NCBI RefSeq assembly: GCF_014647635.1
Contig: NZ_BMPO01000003.1
Span: 496,001 to 560,000 of the forward strand
Direction: 5' to 3'
DNA from: Pseudomonas matsuisoli
Lineage (GTDB): Bacteria; Pseudomonadota; Gammaproteobacteria; Pseudomonadales; Pseudomonadaceae
Length of the DNA: 64,000 bases
Of the stretch, positions 1-11,930 are shown piece after piece (positions within the stretch are counted from its first letter, which is position 1; every line of letters begins with the position of its first letter). Position numbers and translations under genes: made by a program. Under the pieces are notes generated by a model. That model worked only from the letters and a program-made list of their open reading frames with translations, ran no database searches and was not told where the DNA came from.

Positions 1-330
1 CTCGGTGTCTCGCCCGACACGATCGAACAACACGGCCTCACCAGCGAAGCCGTTTCGCGCGCCATGGCCGAAGGCGCGCTGAAGGACAGCCCAGCGGATA
101 TCGCGGTGGCAACCACGGGCGTGGCCGGGCCGGAACCCATGGACGACATCCCACCCGGTACCGTGTGTATCGCATGGGGCTTTCGCATCGACGGCGCGGT
201 CCATCTGCACAGCGAAACCCGTCATTTCGACGGCGAGCGTAACGATGTTCTCAACGATGCGGCACATTACGCGCTCGGCCGTATCCCCACGCTTCACCTG
301 AACATTATCGAAGGAGAGCAAAATCGATGA
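1..330 (+). CDS. pncC: CinA C-terminal / nicotinamide-nucleotide amidase, 3' part
   Basis: The reading frame is open from the first base, so the gene is cut by the window edge; about 109 codons of the C-terminal part remain. The visible part has the ATTGVAGP motif and the PPGTV-IAWG strand typical of the CinA C-terminal (PncC) fold. PncC enzymes deamidate nicotinamide mononucleotide to nicotinate mononucleotide in the pyridine nucleotide cycle. The TGA stop overlaps the ATG of nadE (ATGA), so the two genes are probably co-transcribed and translationally coupled; both act in NAD metabolism, which supports the PncC reading rather than a competence role. It is not possible to see whether an N-terminal CinA domain precedes it. 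Confidence 0.85.
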   Translation, partial: LGVSPDTIEQHGLTSEAVSRAMAEGALKDSPADIAVATTGVAGPEPMDDIPPGTVCIAWGFRIDGAVHLHSETRHFDGERNDVLNDAAHYALGRIPTLHLNIIEGEQNR

Positions 331-1154
331 GCGATATCGAACAAAACGCGATCATCCAGGCCCTTGAGGTGGTTCAAGCATTCGATGCCGAGCGCGAGGC
401 CGAAAAGCGCATCACATTCCTCTGCAATCAACTACGTGCCGCTAACCGTAATGCATTGGTATTGGGCATAAGTGGTGGCGTGGACTCTACGGTTGCCGGT
501 CGCTTAGCGCAGCGTGCGGTCGAACGCTTCCGCGAACAAGGTGGTGATGCGCGTTTCATTGCCGTTCGCCTCCCCTACGGCGAACAGCACGATGAGGCGG
601 ATGCACAGGCAGCCCTGGCGTTCATCAAACCGGATGAGACCCTGACGGTGAATATCAAACAGGCGGCCGATGCGACCCTGGAGCAGTTAACCGCGGCCAA
701 ACTGGCCTTCCGCGACGACGCCCATCAGGATTTCGTGCTCGGCAACATCAAAGCGCGCCAACGCATGATCGTTCAATACGCCATCGCCGGTGCGCGGGAC
801 GGATTGGTCATCGGCACCGACCACGCTGCCGAGGCGCTTATGGGCTTTTTCACCAAACATGGCGACGGCGCGTGCGACGTCGCTCCCCTCTACGGCCTGA
901 ACAAGCGCAGGGTGCGCGCAGTAGGCCGATGGCTGGGTGCGGAACAGACGATGGTGGACAAAGTACCGACGGCAGACTTGGAAAGCCTCCGCCCGGGCCA
1001 TGCCGACGAGACAGCACTAGGCGTGCGCTACGAAGACATCGACGATTTCCTCGAAGGCAAAACCATTCCCGACGATGCGCGGACAACGATCTTGCGTATC
1101 TACCAGGCGACTGCACACAAGCGATCGCTGCCAATTACGCCACCCTTTCAATAA
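327..1154 (+). CDS. nadE: NH3-dependent NAD(+) synthetase
   Basis: A 275-residue protein, the same length as E. coli NadE. It carries the adenylation P-loop SGGVDST at residues 48-54 and a later GTDHAAE stretch followed by a FFTKHGDG segment characteristic of ammonia-dependent NAD synthetases. No glutaminase (nitrilase) domain is present, so it should use ammonia. The enzyme adenylates nicotinic acid adenine dinucleotide and amidates it to NAD in the cytoplasm. The ATG overlaps the stop of the upstream amidase gene and is preceded by a GGAG ribosome-binding sequence, fixing the start. It is the last gene of this small operon; a strong inverted repeat lies about 40 bases downstream. Confidence 0.95.
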   Translation: MSDIEQNAIIQALEVVQAFDAEREAEKRITFLCNQLRAANRNALVLGISGGVDSTVAGRLAQRAVERFREQGGDARFIAVRLPYGEQHDEADAQAALAFIKPDETLTVNIKQAADATLEQLTAAKLAFRDDAHQDFVLGNIKARQRMIVQYAIAGARDGLVIGTDHAAEALMGFFTKHGDGACDVAPLYGLNKRRVRAVGRWLGAEQTMVDKVPTADLESLRPGHADETALGVRYEDIDDFLEGKTIPDDARTTILRIYQATAHKRSLPITPPFQ

Positions 1155-1799
1155 CTTTCGAAGCCGCGCGCTAACGCGCTCGCAGTTCGAATGTGGGAGT
1201 AGGTCGGGCGGATCGCCGCCCGACCTACTCCCACAAAACCTCTGGCCATTTTCTAATAGCACTGTGCTGTGTAACTAATATGCATTGATAGCAATGCAAC
1301 GATAAATATGAAGCGTCATCGTGCTTAAGCGCTAAATACGCCGACGAGCGTATGACCTGCTTTCGAACTCTTCTTTTACCTCATTGACCGGCAAAAACGC
1401 GCTCAGTGGTATAGAGGTGACCGCCATGCATAAAACTACCTGGCCGGAGACACCTCTACAGGCGACAGAAGCTACGGCACAACGATTTACAGGACATTTC
1501 AACGCATCTTACAGCCACGTTTAACTTATCCCCGTCTTAATCGTTTCAGCGCAATGTCGACCTCAGCCCGCGCTAAATAAGCACGCTAATGAACATGCAT
1601 TCCGTCTGACAAACCAAGCGGCAACCCATTTTTGTCTTTACGCTCCTGAACCAGTAGTTCGGCGTCGCTGCCCAACTATCGCGGCCTGTAAATAAACGAA
1701 CCAAACTCCCACGCTGGTCGCATGGACAGCCGGGCAAGGTGGCAACTTTTTCGACAGCCGATGAATGTCATTCCTCGATAATTACAAGAGGTACGCCCC
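1155..1799. other. Intergenic region, no gene seen
   Basis: About 645 bases with no convincing reading frame on either strand. It holds a perfect 20-bp inverted repeat (1192-1235) and a smaller 8-bp inverted repeat, TAGAGGTG/CACCTCTA, at 1412-1458 with a long 31-base spacer. Part of it is AT-richer than the surrounding coding DNA. It must contain the promoter for the small gene at 1800, but no convincing -10/-35 pair was identified. Confidence 0.6.
1192..1235. repeat. Perfect 20-bp inverted repeat (REP-like or terminator)
   Basis: The arms TGTGGGAGTAGGTCGGGCGG and its exact reverse complement are separated by only four bases (ATCG). It sits just after nadE and can form a very stable hairpin on either strand. 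The outer GTGGGAG/CTCCCAC ends are shared with other palindromic units in this window, so it is read as a mobile-type extragenic palindrome that may double as a terminator. No T-tract follows. Confidence 0.8.
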
Positions 1800-2066
1800 A
1801 TGTCCGCCCTCATCGATAAAGTCTCGATCGTCGAAACTGCCTTCGCACCGCTGCAGTGCTCCTGCCAACCCGACGGCACCTATTACCAGATCCGCATCAG
1901 CCAGCCCCATAGCCAAGGGGAAGTCCTGCTGTACGACGCTCGCCACCCTATGCAGCAACTGGACAGCCTGCGGACGACCGCGCAATTGGTCCTGGAAATT
2001 CGTCAACGACTGGCCGCAGATTCCGGCATTGGCGCTGGCTGGGAGCGCGCAGGTTTACTCGGTTAA
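1800..2066 (+). CDS. DUF1652-like small protein
   Basis: An 88-residue protein with the ATG preceded by AAGAGGT at good spacing. The N-terminal pattern, a helix ending in ETAFAPLQC followed by two short strands and a C-terminal SLRTTAQLVLEIRQ helix, resembles the small DUF1652 proteins common in Pseudomonas (IIESAF-PL-C then R--NLIAELR), as recalled. Function of that family is unknown. It stands alone, on the plus strand, with non-coding DNA on both sides. The family call is moderate; that it is a real gene is supported by the ribosome-binding site and by codon use like its neighbours. Confidence 0.65.
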   Translation: MSALIDKVSIVETAFAPLQCSCQPDGTYYQIRISQPHSQGEVLLYDARHPMQQLDSLRTTAQLVLEIRQRLAADSGIGAGWERAGLLG

Positions 2067-2451
2067 GAAACGCAGTGGATTGGCATGCTGTGGCGTAAAC
2101 CACGAAACAACGATCCGCGGTGAGCGGTGGAAGCCCCTCGGGATTCCACCCTACGATTCACGACCTTGCCTTGCACTGAGACGCCCATTTACTACGGAGG
2201 GTGGATTAGCCGCGCGGTGGCGTAATCCGCCGCCTTCCGTCTCCTTCGCCGCTTCCCTCGCAAAGTAGCTGCCTCCCGCGCTCCGGCACGTACATGAGAA
2301 TCCGCCAGGCTTCATAACAACGTCCAAAGCATCGCTCTACACCGTGGGCGACGGATTGCATTGCGCCCAGCGACCGCTGGTGAACGCGTCGGGAACATCG
2401 CAAAAAGCCTGCCTGTCGAGATAGAAGTAACGTCGGCTTGCTGGAGGCCAC
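2067..2451. other. Intergenic region with degenerate palindromes
   Basis: About 385 bases without a convincing gene. It contains two hairpin-forming repeats of the GGTGG-type family: one at 2126-2150 with GGTGGAA/TTCCACC arms and one at 2210-2231 with GGTGGATTA/TAATCCGCC arms. The same arm sequences recur near 9012, 15110, 16730, 24913 and 42811, so they belong to a dispersed repeat family. Confidence 0.55.
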
Positions 2452-2745
2452 ATGATCGCCCAACGCTATACCTACGAAATCAATTATCGCTATCTCGATG
2501 CGCCCCGCATGGTCGTTGTCGAGGCGCAGACTGCACGCTTTCAGGAAGGCAGCGCCGCGCGCCATCTGATGCATGTACACGGAGGCGACGCCTCGTTCGA
2601 GGCAGCCGCCCTGCAGAACTCGGAGTTGTTAGAGGATGAGCGCGTAGCGCTCGATGAGGCCGATCGACTGGGGATCCGCGAAATCAGCGTCAAACGACTG
2701 GCCGACGAAGATACCCATCGTCACGACACCCAAGTGACGCACTGA
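2452..2745 (+). CDS. Hypothetical protein, operon with SDR oxidoreductase
   Basis: A 97-residue soluble acidic protein I do not recognise. The ATG is preceded by CTGGAGG at six bases, a strong ribosome-binding site. It begins with a short beta-rich stretch (RYTYEINYRY) and continues with an acidic helical second half; no signal peptide, membrane segment or metal motif is visible, although the tail has several histidines. It ends 28 bases before the start of the SDR gene at 2774, which has its own AAGGAG, so the two are likely co-transcribed. A link to stress response is only guilt by association with that gene. Confidence 0.7.
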   Translation: MIAQRYTYEINYRYLDAPRMVVVEAQTARFQEGSAARHLMHVHGGDASFEAAALQNSELLEDERVALDEADRLGIREISVKRLADEDTHRHDTQVTH

Positions 2746-2773
2746 TTTTCTCGCCCGATTAAGGAGACATTAA

Positions 2774-3631
2774 ATGTCCGATTACCCAAGCACGCCGCTC
2801 CCCCGACAGCAGCAGCAAGTGCCGGGAAGCCAGATGAAAATGAATCCTCGGCCCGACTGTGGCGAAGAGAGCTACAAAGGATCCGGGAAACTCAAAGGCA
2901 AGGTCGCCTTGATCACCGGGGGTGACAGTGGCATCGGTCGCGCCGTCGCAATTGCGTTTGCGCGTGAGGGCGCGGACGTCGCTATCTCCTACCTCGATGA
3001 ACACGAAGATGCCGAAGACACCGCTAAGTACGTAGAACAGGCCGGTCGTGGTTGCCTGTTACTCCCCGGCGATATCGCAGCGCGCGAGAAATGCCTGGAT
3101 ATTGTCGAACAGACCGTCGCACGCTACGGCCGTATCGATGTGTTAGTGAACAATGCCGCGTTCCAGATGACCCACTTCACGCTGGATGACATTCCGGATG
3201 AGGAATGGGTACGCACGTTCGATATCAACATCACTGCGATGTTTCGCATCACGCAGGCCGCCGTGAAGCACATGCCCAGAGGTGGCTCGATCATCAATAC
3301 CACGTCGGTCAATTCGGACATGCCCCGCCCTACCCTGCTGCCGTACGCGACCACCAAGGGTGCTATCGCCAATTTCACCGCAGGCTTGGCGCAGTTGCTT
3401 GGTGAGAAGGGCATCCGCGCGAACAGTGTCGCGCCGGGCCCCATCTGGACCCCACTGATTCCTTCGACAATGCCCGAAGACGCCGTGGAAAACTTCGGCG
3501 GGCAAACGCCACTGGGTCGCCCTGGGCAACCCGTCGAGCTCGCCTCGACCTATGTCATGCTCGCGTCGGATGAATCCAGTTACACGTCTGGCGCACGTAT
3601 TGCGGTCACCGGCGGCAAGCCCATCCTCTGA
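2774..3631 (+). CDS. SDR-family oxidoreductase (YghA / general-stress type)
   Basis: A 285-residue short-chain dehydrogenase/reductase with an N-terminal extension of about 40 residues rich in Pro and Gln before the Rossmann domain, as in the YghA/GSP39 group. The cofactor loop TGGDSGIG is at residues 48-55, NNAA follows the fourth strand, a Ser in INTTS and the YATTK motif give the catalytic Ser-Tyr-Lys, and the PGPIWTPL segment after the active site is typical. Members reduce aldehydes or similar substrates with NAD(P)H; the substrate here cannot be told. AAGGAG lies seven bases upstream of the ATG. A perfect 15-bp hairpin follows the stop. Confidence 0.85.
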   Translation: MSDYPSTPLPRQQQQVPGSQMKMNPRPDCGEESYKGSGKLKGKVALITGGDSGIGRAVAIAFAREGADVAISYLDEHEDAEDTAKYVEQAGRGCLLLPGDIAAREKCLDIVEQTVARYGRIDVLVNNAAFQMTHFTLDDIPDEEWVRTFDINITAMFRITQAAVKHMPRGGSIINTTSVNSDMPRPTLLPYATTKGAIANFTAGLAQLLGEKGIRANSVAPGPIWTPLIPSTMPEDAVENFGGQTPLGRPGQPVELASTYVMLASDESSYTSGARIAVTGGKPIL

Positions 3632-3632
3632 T

Positions 3633-3672
3633 GCAGTCAGTGCACGCAGCTTGGCGTGCGTGCACTGACTGC
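3633..3672 (+). terminator. Hairpin terminator-like repeat after the SDR gene
   Basis: Perfect 15-bp arms GCAGTCAGTGCACGC and reverse complement with a 10-base loop, starting two bases after the SDR stop codon. There is no run of T after it, so it may act as an RNA-stabilising hairpin rather than a classical intrinsic terminator. Confidence 0.55.
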
Positions 3673-3800
3673 CAGCAGTCTACCGTGGAAAGCGGTGCCA
3701 CTACGGTCCCCGGCGCTATGCGCCGAGATTGGCTGCGGCACCGAGCGTGCGCTGGATCTCGTCTACTGCGCAGAACCGACGCAGGACCCCGCGGATTCAT

Positions 3801-4688
3801 TTACGCAAGATAGCGCTTGAACCAGGCAACGGTTCGCTCCCAGGCCAGTTTCGCTGCTGCTTCGTCGTAACGCGGAGTCGAGTCGTTGTGGAAACCATGG
3901 TTGGTGCCGGGATAGATATGCGCCTCATATGTCGTGCCTGCGCTTTTCAGCGCCGCTTCGTACGCCGGCCACGTCGCGTTGACGTTCGGGTCAGTCTCAG
4001 CGAAATGAATCAGCAGTGGCGCCTTGATCTTCGACACATCCTCCGGCTTCGCTTGACGCCCGTAGAACGGTACCGCCGCCGCAAGCTCGGGGTACGCCAC
4101 GGCAGCCGCATGCGATACCCCACCGCCATAGCAGAAGCCGGTGATGCCGATCTTGTCGGTCGTCAGGTCGCTTTGCTGGAGGTATTCGATGGCGGCAAAG
4201 AAATCGTTCATGAGCTTCTCCGGATCGACTTTCTGCTGAAGCTCACGGCCTTTGTCGTCGTTACCGGGATAGCCACCCACCGAACTGAGACCGTCCGGCG
4301 CCAGTGCGATAAATCCTTCTTTTGCAACCCGACGCGCGACGTCCTCGATATAGGGGTTAAGCCCACGGTTCTCGTGTACGACCACGATCCCAGGCACCTT
4401 GCCCTCGGCTTTGGCCGGGCGAACGAGGTAACCTCGGACTTCGCCATGCCCATTCGGTGAGGGGTAGCGGATGTATTCCGCGACGATGTCGGGATCGGTG
4501 AACTCGATCTGCCGAGCCATCGCGTAATTCGGGCTCAGAGAAGACAGCAGCGCTAAGGCGGTCATCCCCCCAACCGCATACTTCGCGGCACGGTCGAGGA
4601 AATCACGCCGGGAAATTCGTCCATGCACATAGAAGTCGTAGAGTTCGAGCAGTTCGGGGTGGAAATCCTTGGCGGTCAGGCGGGCCAT
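3801..4688 (-). CDS. Dienelactone hydrolase family protein, Tat-exported
   Basis: 295 residues from the ATG at 4688, chosen because it has AGGAGAAA at ideal spacing; an upstream in-frame start lacks this. The N-terminal part has SRRDFLD followed by a hydrophobic stretch, a twin-arginine export signal. The alpha/beta-hydrolase core has the nucleophile Cys in GFCYGGG, as in dienelactone hydrolases, and the catalytic His in the NHGFHND motif near the C-terminus; an Asp lies in AETDPNVN. Such enzymes hydrolyse lactones or esters; this exported YghX-like subgroup has no firmly assigned substrate. It is monocistronic, convergent with the plus-strand SDR gene. Confidence 0.85.
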   Translation of the reverse strand: MARLTAKDFHPELLELYDFYVHGRISRRDFLDRAAKYAVGGMTALALLSSLSPNYAMARQIEFTDPDIVAEYIRYPSPNGHGEVRGYLVRPAKAEGKVPGIVVVHENRGLNPYIEDVARRVAKEGFIALAPDGLSSVGGYPGNDDKGRELQQKVDPEKLMNDFFAAIEYLQQSDLTTDKIGITGFCYGGGVSHAAAVAYPELAAAVPFYGRQAKPEDVSKIKAPLLIHFAETDPNVNATWPAYEAALKSAGTTYEAHIYPGTNHGFHNDSTPRYDEAAAKLAWERTVAWFKRYLA

Positions 4689-4850
4689 CCGTTTCTCCTC
4701 GTGGTTGCACGCGCGAATACGCAGAATCCGGTTTACGAGAGGTACTGCCGTTCGAGGGTGCACGCACCCCGGCTTGCAGGTATACCTCTAGACCGGCGTA
4801 GCCGCAAACCCGGCGTCCGCGCTGCAACGATAAACTCCCCCCGTCGGCAC

Positions 4851-6050
4851 TCAGCCTGTGACGTTAGAACAGGGGGCCGCCGTGCAGGTCCGCTCACGGC
4901 GAGACAGGAACGGCAATACGCTTAGTAAGCCGATCGAAGCCATGATGCAGCCGATCCACAGTGGCGACGTCAGGCCGTATCCTGCGTCGATACCCGCGCC
5001 CCCGATCCAGCTACCAAACGCGATGCCACTGGTGATCACCGACGTATGCATGGTGTTCACCAAGGGGCGCGGCGAGGCGGTTCCCATCACCCTTGCCGCC
5101 ATCGCAGGATTGAGCGAGACACCTGTCAGCCCGACGATAAAGAACGCGATCAGGCTAGGAACGAGGTGGTGGGCGAACAGCGCAAAACTCGCCAGCGCGA
5201 GTGCCAATACCAACAGACCGAAGGCAAGAATCGGCATTATGTAGCGGTCGGCGAAGCGTCCGACGACCAGATTACCGACCACATTCGCCATCCCGTACGC
5301 GATCAAGAGCATCGGCACGATGCGCGGCGAGACACCCGCCAATTCCGTAAAGACGGGCGCGAAGTAGCTGACTGCGGTAATTGCCGCACCAATGATCAAC
5401 CCGCTCGTGGCGTACGCGGCCCATAGCCGCCGGTTGAACAGCAAGCTGAATTCATCCGCCAGGCTGACCTCTTCCGGCCCTGCGGAGGCGGGTACCCGAG
5501 CCATGACGATGGCCGTGCAAAAGCAGGCGAGCACGGTAATGGCGGCGAAGCTCACGCGCCAGCCAAAAAACTGCTCGATCAACGCCGTACCAGGCACCCC
5601 AAACACGGGTGCGAGCATCAAACCACCCAGCACGATCGAGGCTGCGCGGCCCCGCTCATTCGCCGGCACCAGTTCCGCACAGATCGTCAACGAAACACCG
5701 ATACACGCAGAGCTGGCGACCCCCATCAGGATGCGTGTGAAGGCCAACATCGCATAATCCGTCGACAGCGCAGCGAGCAGGCTCGCGACCACGTACAGGC
5801 CCAGCAACCAGACCAGTGCGCGCTTATCAGGGATGCGTAGCGCCAACAGCGTCGCGGTCAGGATCGGTCCACCGATCGCCATGCCCAGCGCGTACCAGGA
5901 AATTAGATAGCCAATCTCCCCTACGCTTTTACCAAATGCCTCGGAAAGAGCGGGCATCATGCCCGCCACCATGAATTCAGCGGTGGTCAACGTAAAGATG
6001 GTGAGTCCTAGCAGGTACACCACGAATGGAAGGCTGTGTCTTTGAGTCAT
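4851..6050 (-). CDS. MFS transporter, DHA1-like efflux protein
   Basis: 399 residues with about twelve hydrophobic segments and the AEFMVAGMMPALSEAF entry typical of the AraJ/YdhP/CmlA-type major facilitator subfamily. Loop motif A (RIPDKR-like) and the ANERGRA segment after the fifth helix are present. These proteins usually export sugars, drugs or metabolites by proton antiport across the inner membrane; the substrate is not predictable. The ATG at 6050 has no obvious ribosome-binding sequence. It lies upstream of, and reads toward, the hydrolase gene, with a gap of about 160 bases, so joint transcription is uncertain. Confidence 0.85.
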   Translation of the reverse strand: MTQRHSLPFVVYLLGLTIFTLTTAEFMVAGMMPALSEAFGKSVGEIGYLISWYALGMAIGGPILTATLLALRIPDKRALVWLLGLYVVASLLAALSTDYAMLAFTRILMGVASSACIGVSLTICAELVPANERGRAASIVLGGLMLAPVFGVPGTALIEQFFGWRVSFAAITVLACFCTAIVMARVPASAGPEEVSLADEFSLLFNRRLWAAYATSGLIIGAAITAVSYFAPVFTELAGVSPRIVPMLLIAYGMANVVGNLVVGRFADRYIMPILAFGLLVLALALASFALFAHHLVPSLIAFFIVGLTGVSLNPAMAARVMGTASPRPLVNTMHTSVITSGIAFGSWIGGAGIDAGYGLTSPLWIGCIMASIGLLSVLPFLSRRERTCTAAPCSNVTG

Positions 6051-6423
6051 GTTGCAAAATCACTTCGATATGAGGGGGACGGATCGTCCGATTCAAGCGG
6101 CAGCAGGCGAAATAGCCATGGAGAACCCGGACAGTTTTCCCGAAACAGGTGACGGGACGACGGGTTCGCTACTGGCAAAAAAAGAGGGGACGCATAGGCT
6201 GGTCGTGCGGAAAACAGCAGGTCGTTCAACAAACACCGCCATTTAAACACGTTCCGCCTCGAAAGTCGGCGCCAATAAGCCCGCACAAGATTGCCCTTTT
6301 CCGCTGGACACACCGGCAGGCGGGGGCGCACGAGCAATCGCCCACGTGGAACCGTTTGGTCGTTCATCGACAAGAGCCTATCGAGGCCTGACCTGATGAG
6401 GGCCAAGACAGGATCTACGCGGA
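6051..6423. other. Intergenic region between divergent genes
   Basis: About 370 bases separating the divergently oriented MFS gene and methyltransferase gene. Reading frames present on both strands look like noise (basic, proline- and arginine-rich translations, no ribosome-binding site). It should carry both promoters; none was identified with confidence. Confidence 0.5.
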
Positions 6424-7227
6424 ATGAACAAACGTATGATGTTGACCATTGCCGACTACATTGGCCTTTACGAGCGGATGGGCGAGCGCACCACCCAGCC
6501 CTTCGCGCTTCAGCTGCTGGACCGATTGATGCCGCTCGATGAGTGCACCTTAATCGATATCGCTGCAGGTACCGGCGGCCTGGCCAGGGCCGCGGCGGAA
6601 CGCGGCGCCATTGTATTGGCAGCGGATATCAATCCGGCGATGGTGGCGCGCGCCACGGACCGCTTGCGTGAATTCCCTTCGTCCTCGGCCCAGGTGCTGG
6701 ATCTACACAACTTGGCCATCGACGATGAAACCTACGACATCGCGGTCTCCCATTTTGGCGTTCTCGCTTTTGCCACGTGGCGAACGGGGCTCAGCGAGAT
6801 GCTGCGCGTCACTCGCGCGGGCGGCCGAATCGCCCTGACAATGTGGACGCACCACGACGACTGCTCACCTGCGCATCTCTTGCGGCGCGTGTTCAATGCG
6901 CTATACCCGACCCGAGAACTTTGGCCCGCAGGCTTGTTCCCGAGCTTCTCAGCGAAAACATTGCGGCAGAGCTTGGCCGACGCGGGCTGCGTCGACATCG
7001 AGGTAGAGGTGGTGGAGGCCGATTGGACCCCTTTGTCGTCCACCGACGTGGTGAGTGAATGCGATCCGCTGTTCCGAAGTTTTCCTGGCTACGCGGCGCT
7101 GGATACGCGCGAGGCGGAGACGCTCAGGGCATCGCTGGAAGCGGCGTTCGACGGTTATAGCGCAGCGGATGGCACCATCCACCTGCCCACCAGGGCCTTC
7201 ATGGCGATCGGAAGAAAACCGGATTGA
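6424..7227 (+). CDS. Class I SAM-dependent methyltransferase
   Basis: 267 residues. The SAM-binding motif I is DIAAGTGGLAR (about residues 40-50), with an acidic residue ending the second strand in AADINPAM, and the motif IV region around DIAVSHFGV, which matches the methyltransferase type 11 family. The C-terminal half is a variable lid, so the substrate (small molecule, quinone, or other) is open. The upstream region has only a weak GGAT sequence as ribosome-binding site. It converges with guaA, with a shared hairpin terminator between them. Confidence 0.8.
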   Translation: MNKRMMLTIADYIGLYERMGERTTQPFALQLLDRLMPLDECTLIDIAAGTGGLARAAAERGAIVLAADINPAMVARATDRLREFPSSSAQVLDLHNLAIDDETYDIAVSHFGVLAFATWRTGLSEMLRVTRAGGRIALTMWTHHDDCSPAHLLRRVFNALYPTRELWPAGLFPSFSAKTLRQSLADAGCVDIEVEVVEADWTPLSSTDVVSECDPLFRSFPGYAALDTREAETLRASLEAAFDGYSAADGTIHLPTRAFMAIGRKPD

Positions 7228-7252
7228 CCGAAGGGTGCGACATTCAGAAAGC

Positions 7253-7280
7253 AAGAAGCCCGCATTCACGCGGGCTTCTT
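7253..7280. terminator. Bidirectional terminator between methyltransferase gene and guaA
   Basis: Perfect 11-bp arms AAGAAGCCCGC/GCGGGCTTCTT around a six-base loop. It lies between two convergent stop codons and the arms end in T-rich sequence on both strands, the usual form of a two-way intrinsic terminator. Confidence 0.8.
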
Positions 7281-7322
7281 GTCGACCCTAGCGGTCACTG
7301 CCGATCGGCAGCCTACGCGGGA

Positions 7323-8903
<1,581 letters not shown>

Positions 8904-9011
8904 AGGGCTTTCCTTAGGAAAGTACTGAATCTAAGAGCCAGAAGCTGGAGACGGTTGCCGGGTCTTCCTGCACCGTGTCCAGCTCCAGCATGTATCAGGT
9001 GGCCTGGCAGC

Positions 9012-9090
9012 GGTGGAAAAGCGCCTTGCGCGTTTCCACCCTGCCCATCGGGACCGCAGGGCGGATGACGGTAACGCCTTATCCACCCTG
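9012..9090. repeat. GGTGG-type palindromic repeats in the guaB-guaA gap
   Basis: A near-perfect hairpin at 9012-9040 (GGTGGAAAAGCGC against GCGCGTTTCCACC, one mismatch) is followed by a looser copy with GGCGGAT and ATCCACC ends around 9059-9089. The same arm ends occur at several other intergenic sites in the window. Position inside the guaBA transcript suggests a possible role in RNA processing or partial termination. Confidence 0.6.
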
Positions 9091-9096
9091 CCCGAA

Positions 9097-10868
<1,772 letters not shown>

Positions 10869-11855
10869 ATGAAAGTCATCATCCCCGACGACTACCAGCA
10901 CGCCATCCGCTCGCTGGACTGCTTCTCCAAACTCGATGGTCACGACGTCGAGGTGTTCCATGACAGTGTCGATGACATCGATACACTGGCCGAGCGCTTC
11001 GCCAACGCCGATGCACTCGTCCTCACCCGCGAACGAACACGTATCGACGACGCCCTCCTCGCCCGCCTGCCAAACCTCAAGCTCATCAGCCAAACTGGCA
11101 AGGTTTCCGCACACCTCGATCTCGCGGCCTGTACACGCCATGGCGTGGCCGTGGCAGAAGGCCGTGGCTCTCCGATCGCGCCGGCCGAGCTCGCCTGGTG
11201 GTTGATCATGACCGCTCGGCGTCAGCTCCTGCCCGCAGTAGGTGCCTTCCGCGATGGCGCCTGGCAGATCAATGTAGGCCAGCGACTCGCCGGACAGACG
11301 CTCGGCATCTGGGGTTACGGCAAGATCGGGCAGCGCCTGGCGCGCTATGCCGCTGCCTTCGACATGACGGTTCTCGTCTGTGGTAGCGATACCTCCCGGC
11401 AACAGGCGATCACCGACGGGCACACGGCAACGGAAAGCCGCGAAACCTTCTTCGAGCAAGCCGATATCGTCAGCCTGAACCTGCGGCTGAGCGAACGGAC
11501 CCGCCACCTCGTTACGCCCGACGATCTCGCGCGCATGAAGCCTGATTCCCTGCTGGTGAACATCAGCCGCGCCGAACTGATCGCGCCCGGCGCCCTGCTC
11601 AAGGCGCTTGATGCCGGACGCCCCGGTCAGGCAGCCGTCGACGTATACGAGCAGGAACCGGTACTACAGTCGGATAACCCGCTGCTCAAGCACCCGCGCG
11701 CCCTGTGTACACCACACCTGGGGTATGTCGAAAAAGAAGGCTATGAGCTCTACTTCGGCGACGCCTTCGACAACGTCACAGCGTTCTTCAACAACGTTCC
11801 GCAAAACATCGCGAACCCCGACGTCATCGAGGTGACCAAAGATCCGGTTACATAA
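10869..11855 (+). CDS. D-2-hydroxyacid dehydrogenase family protein
   Basis: 328 residues from the ATG at 10869 (GGAG six bases upstream; the sequence MKVIIPDDYQ matches family N-termini). The NAD-binding domain has GIWGYGKIGQRLA, the GxGxxG-type motif. Catalytic residues of the family are visible: Arg in ISRAEL, Glu in YEQEPV, His in TPHLGYVE. The family oxidises or reduces D-2-hydroxy acids; relatives are annotated as phosphoglycerate dehydrogenase-like, but no C-terminal ACT domain is present, so serine biosynthesis is not implied. It is followed 75 bases later by an exported hydrolase gene in the same orientation. Confidence 0.88.
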   Translation: MKVIIPDDYQHAIRSLDCFSKLDGHDVEVFHDSVDDIDTLAERFANADALVLTRERTRIDDALLARLPNLKLISQTGKVSAHLDLAACTRHGVAVAEGRGSPIAPAELAWWLIMTARRQLLPAVGAFRDGAWQINVGQRLAGQTLGIWGYGKIGQRLARYAAAFDMTVLVCGSDTSRQQAITDGHTATESRETFFEQADIVSLNLRLSERTRHLVTPDDLARMKPDSLLVNISRAELIAPGALLKALDAGRPGQAAVDVYEQEPVLQSDNPLLKHPRALCTPHLGYVEKEGYELYFGDAFDNVTAFFNNVPQNIANPDVIEVTKDPVT

Positions 11856-11930
11856 GGTTCGTCGCCGCCGAGGAAACGCTCTGCGTTAATGACGCGCCTC
11901 TTCTTCCATAGCCAACAAGGAGCTGTTCCG

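Noticed and set aside
1412-1458. Inverted repeat TAGAGGTG/CACCTCTA as an operator
   Set aside because: Eight-base arms with a 31-base spacer can occur by chance; no gene or promoter alignment supports it.
1155-1799. Insertion sequence remnants in the gap after nadE
   Set aside because: No transposase fragment or target duplication was found; only palindromes.
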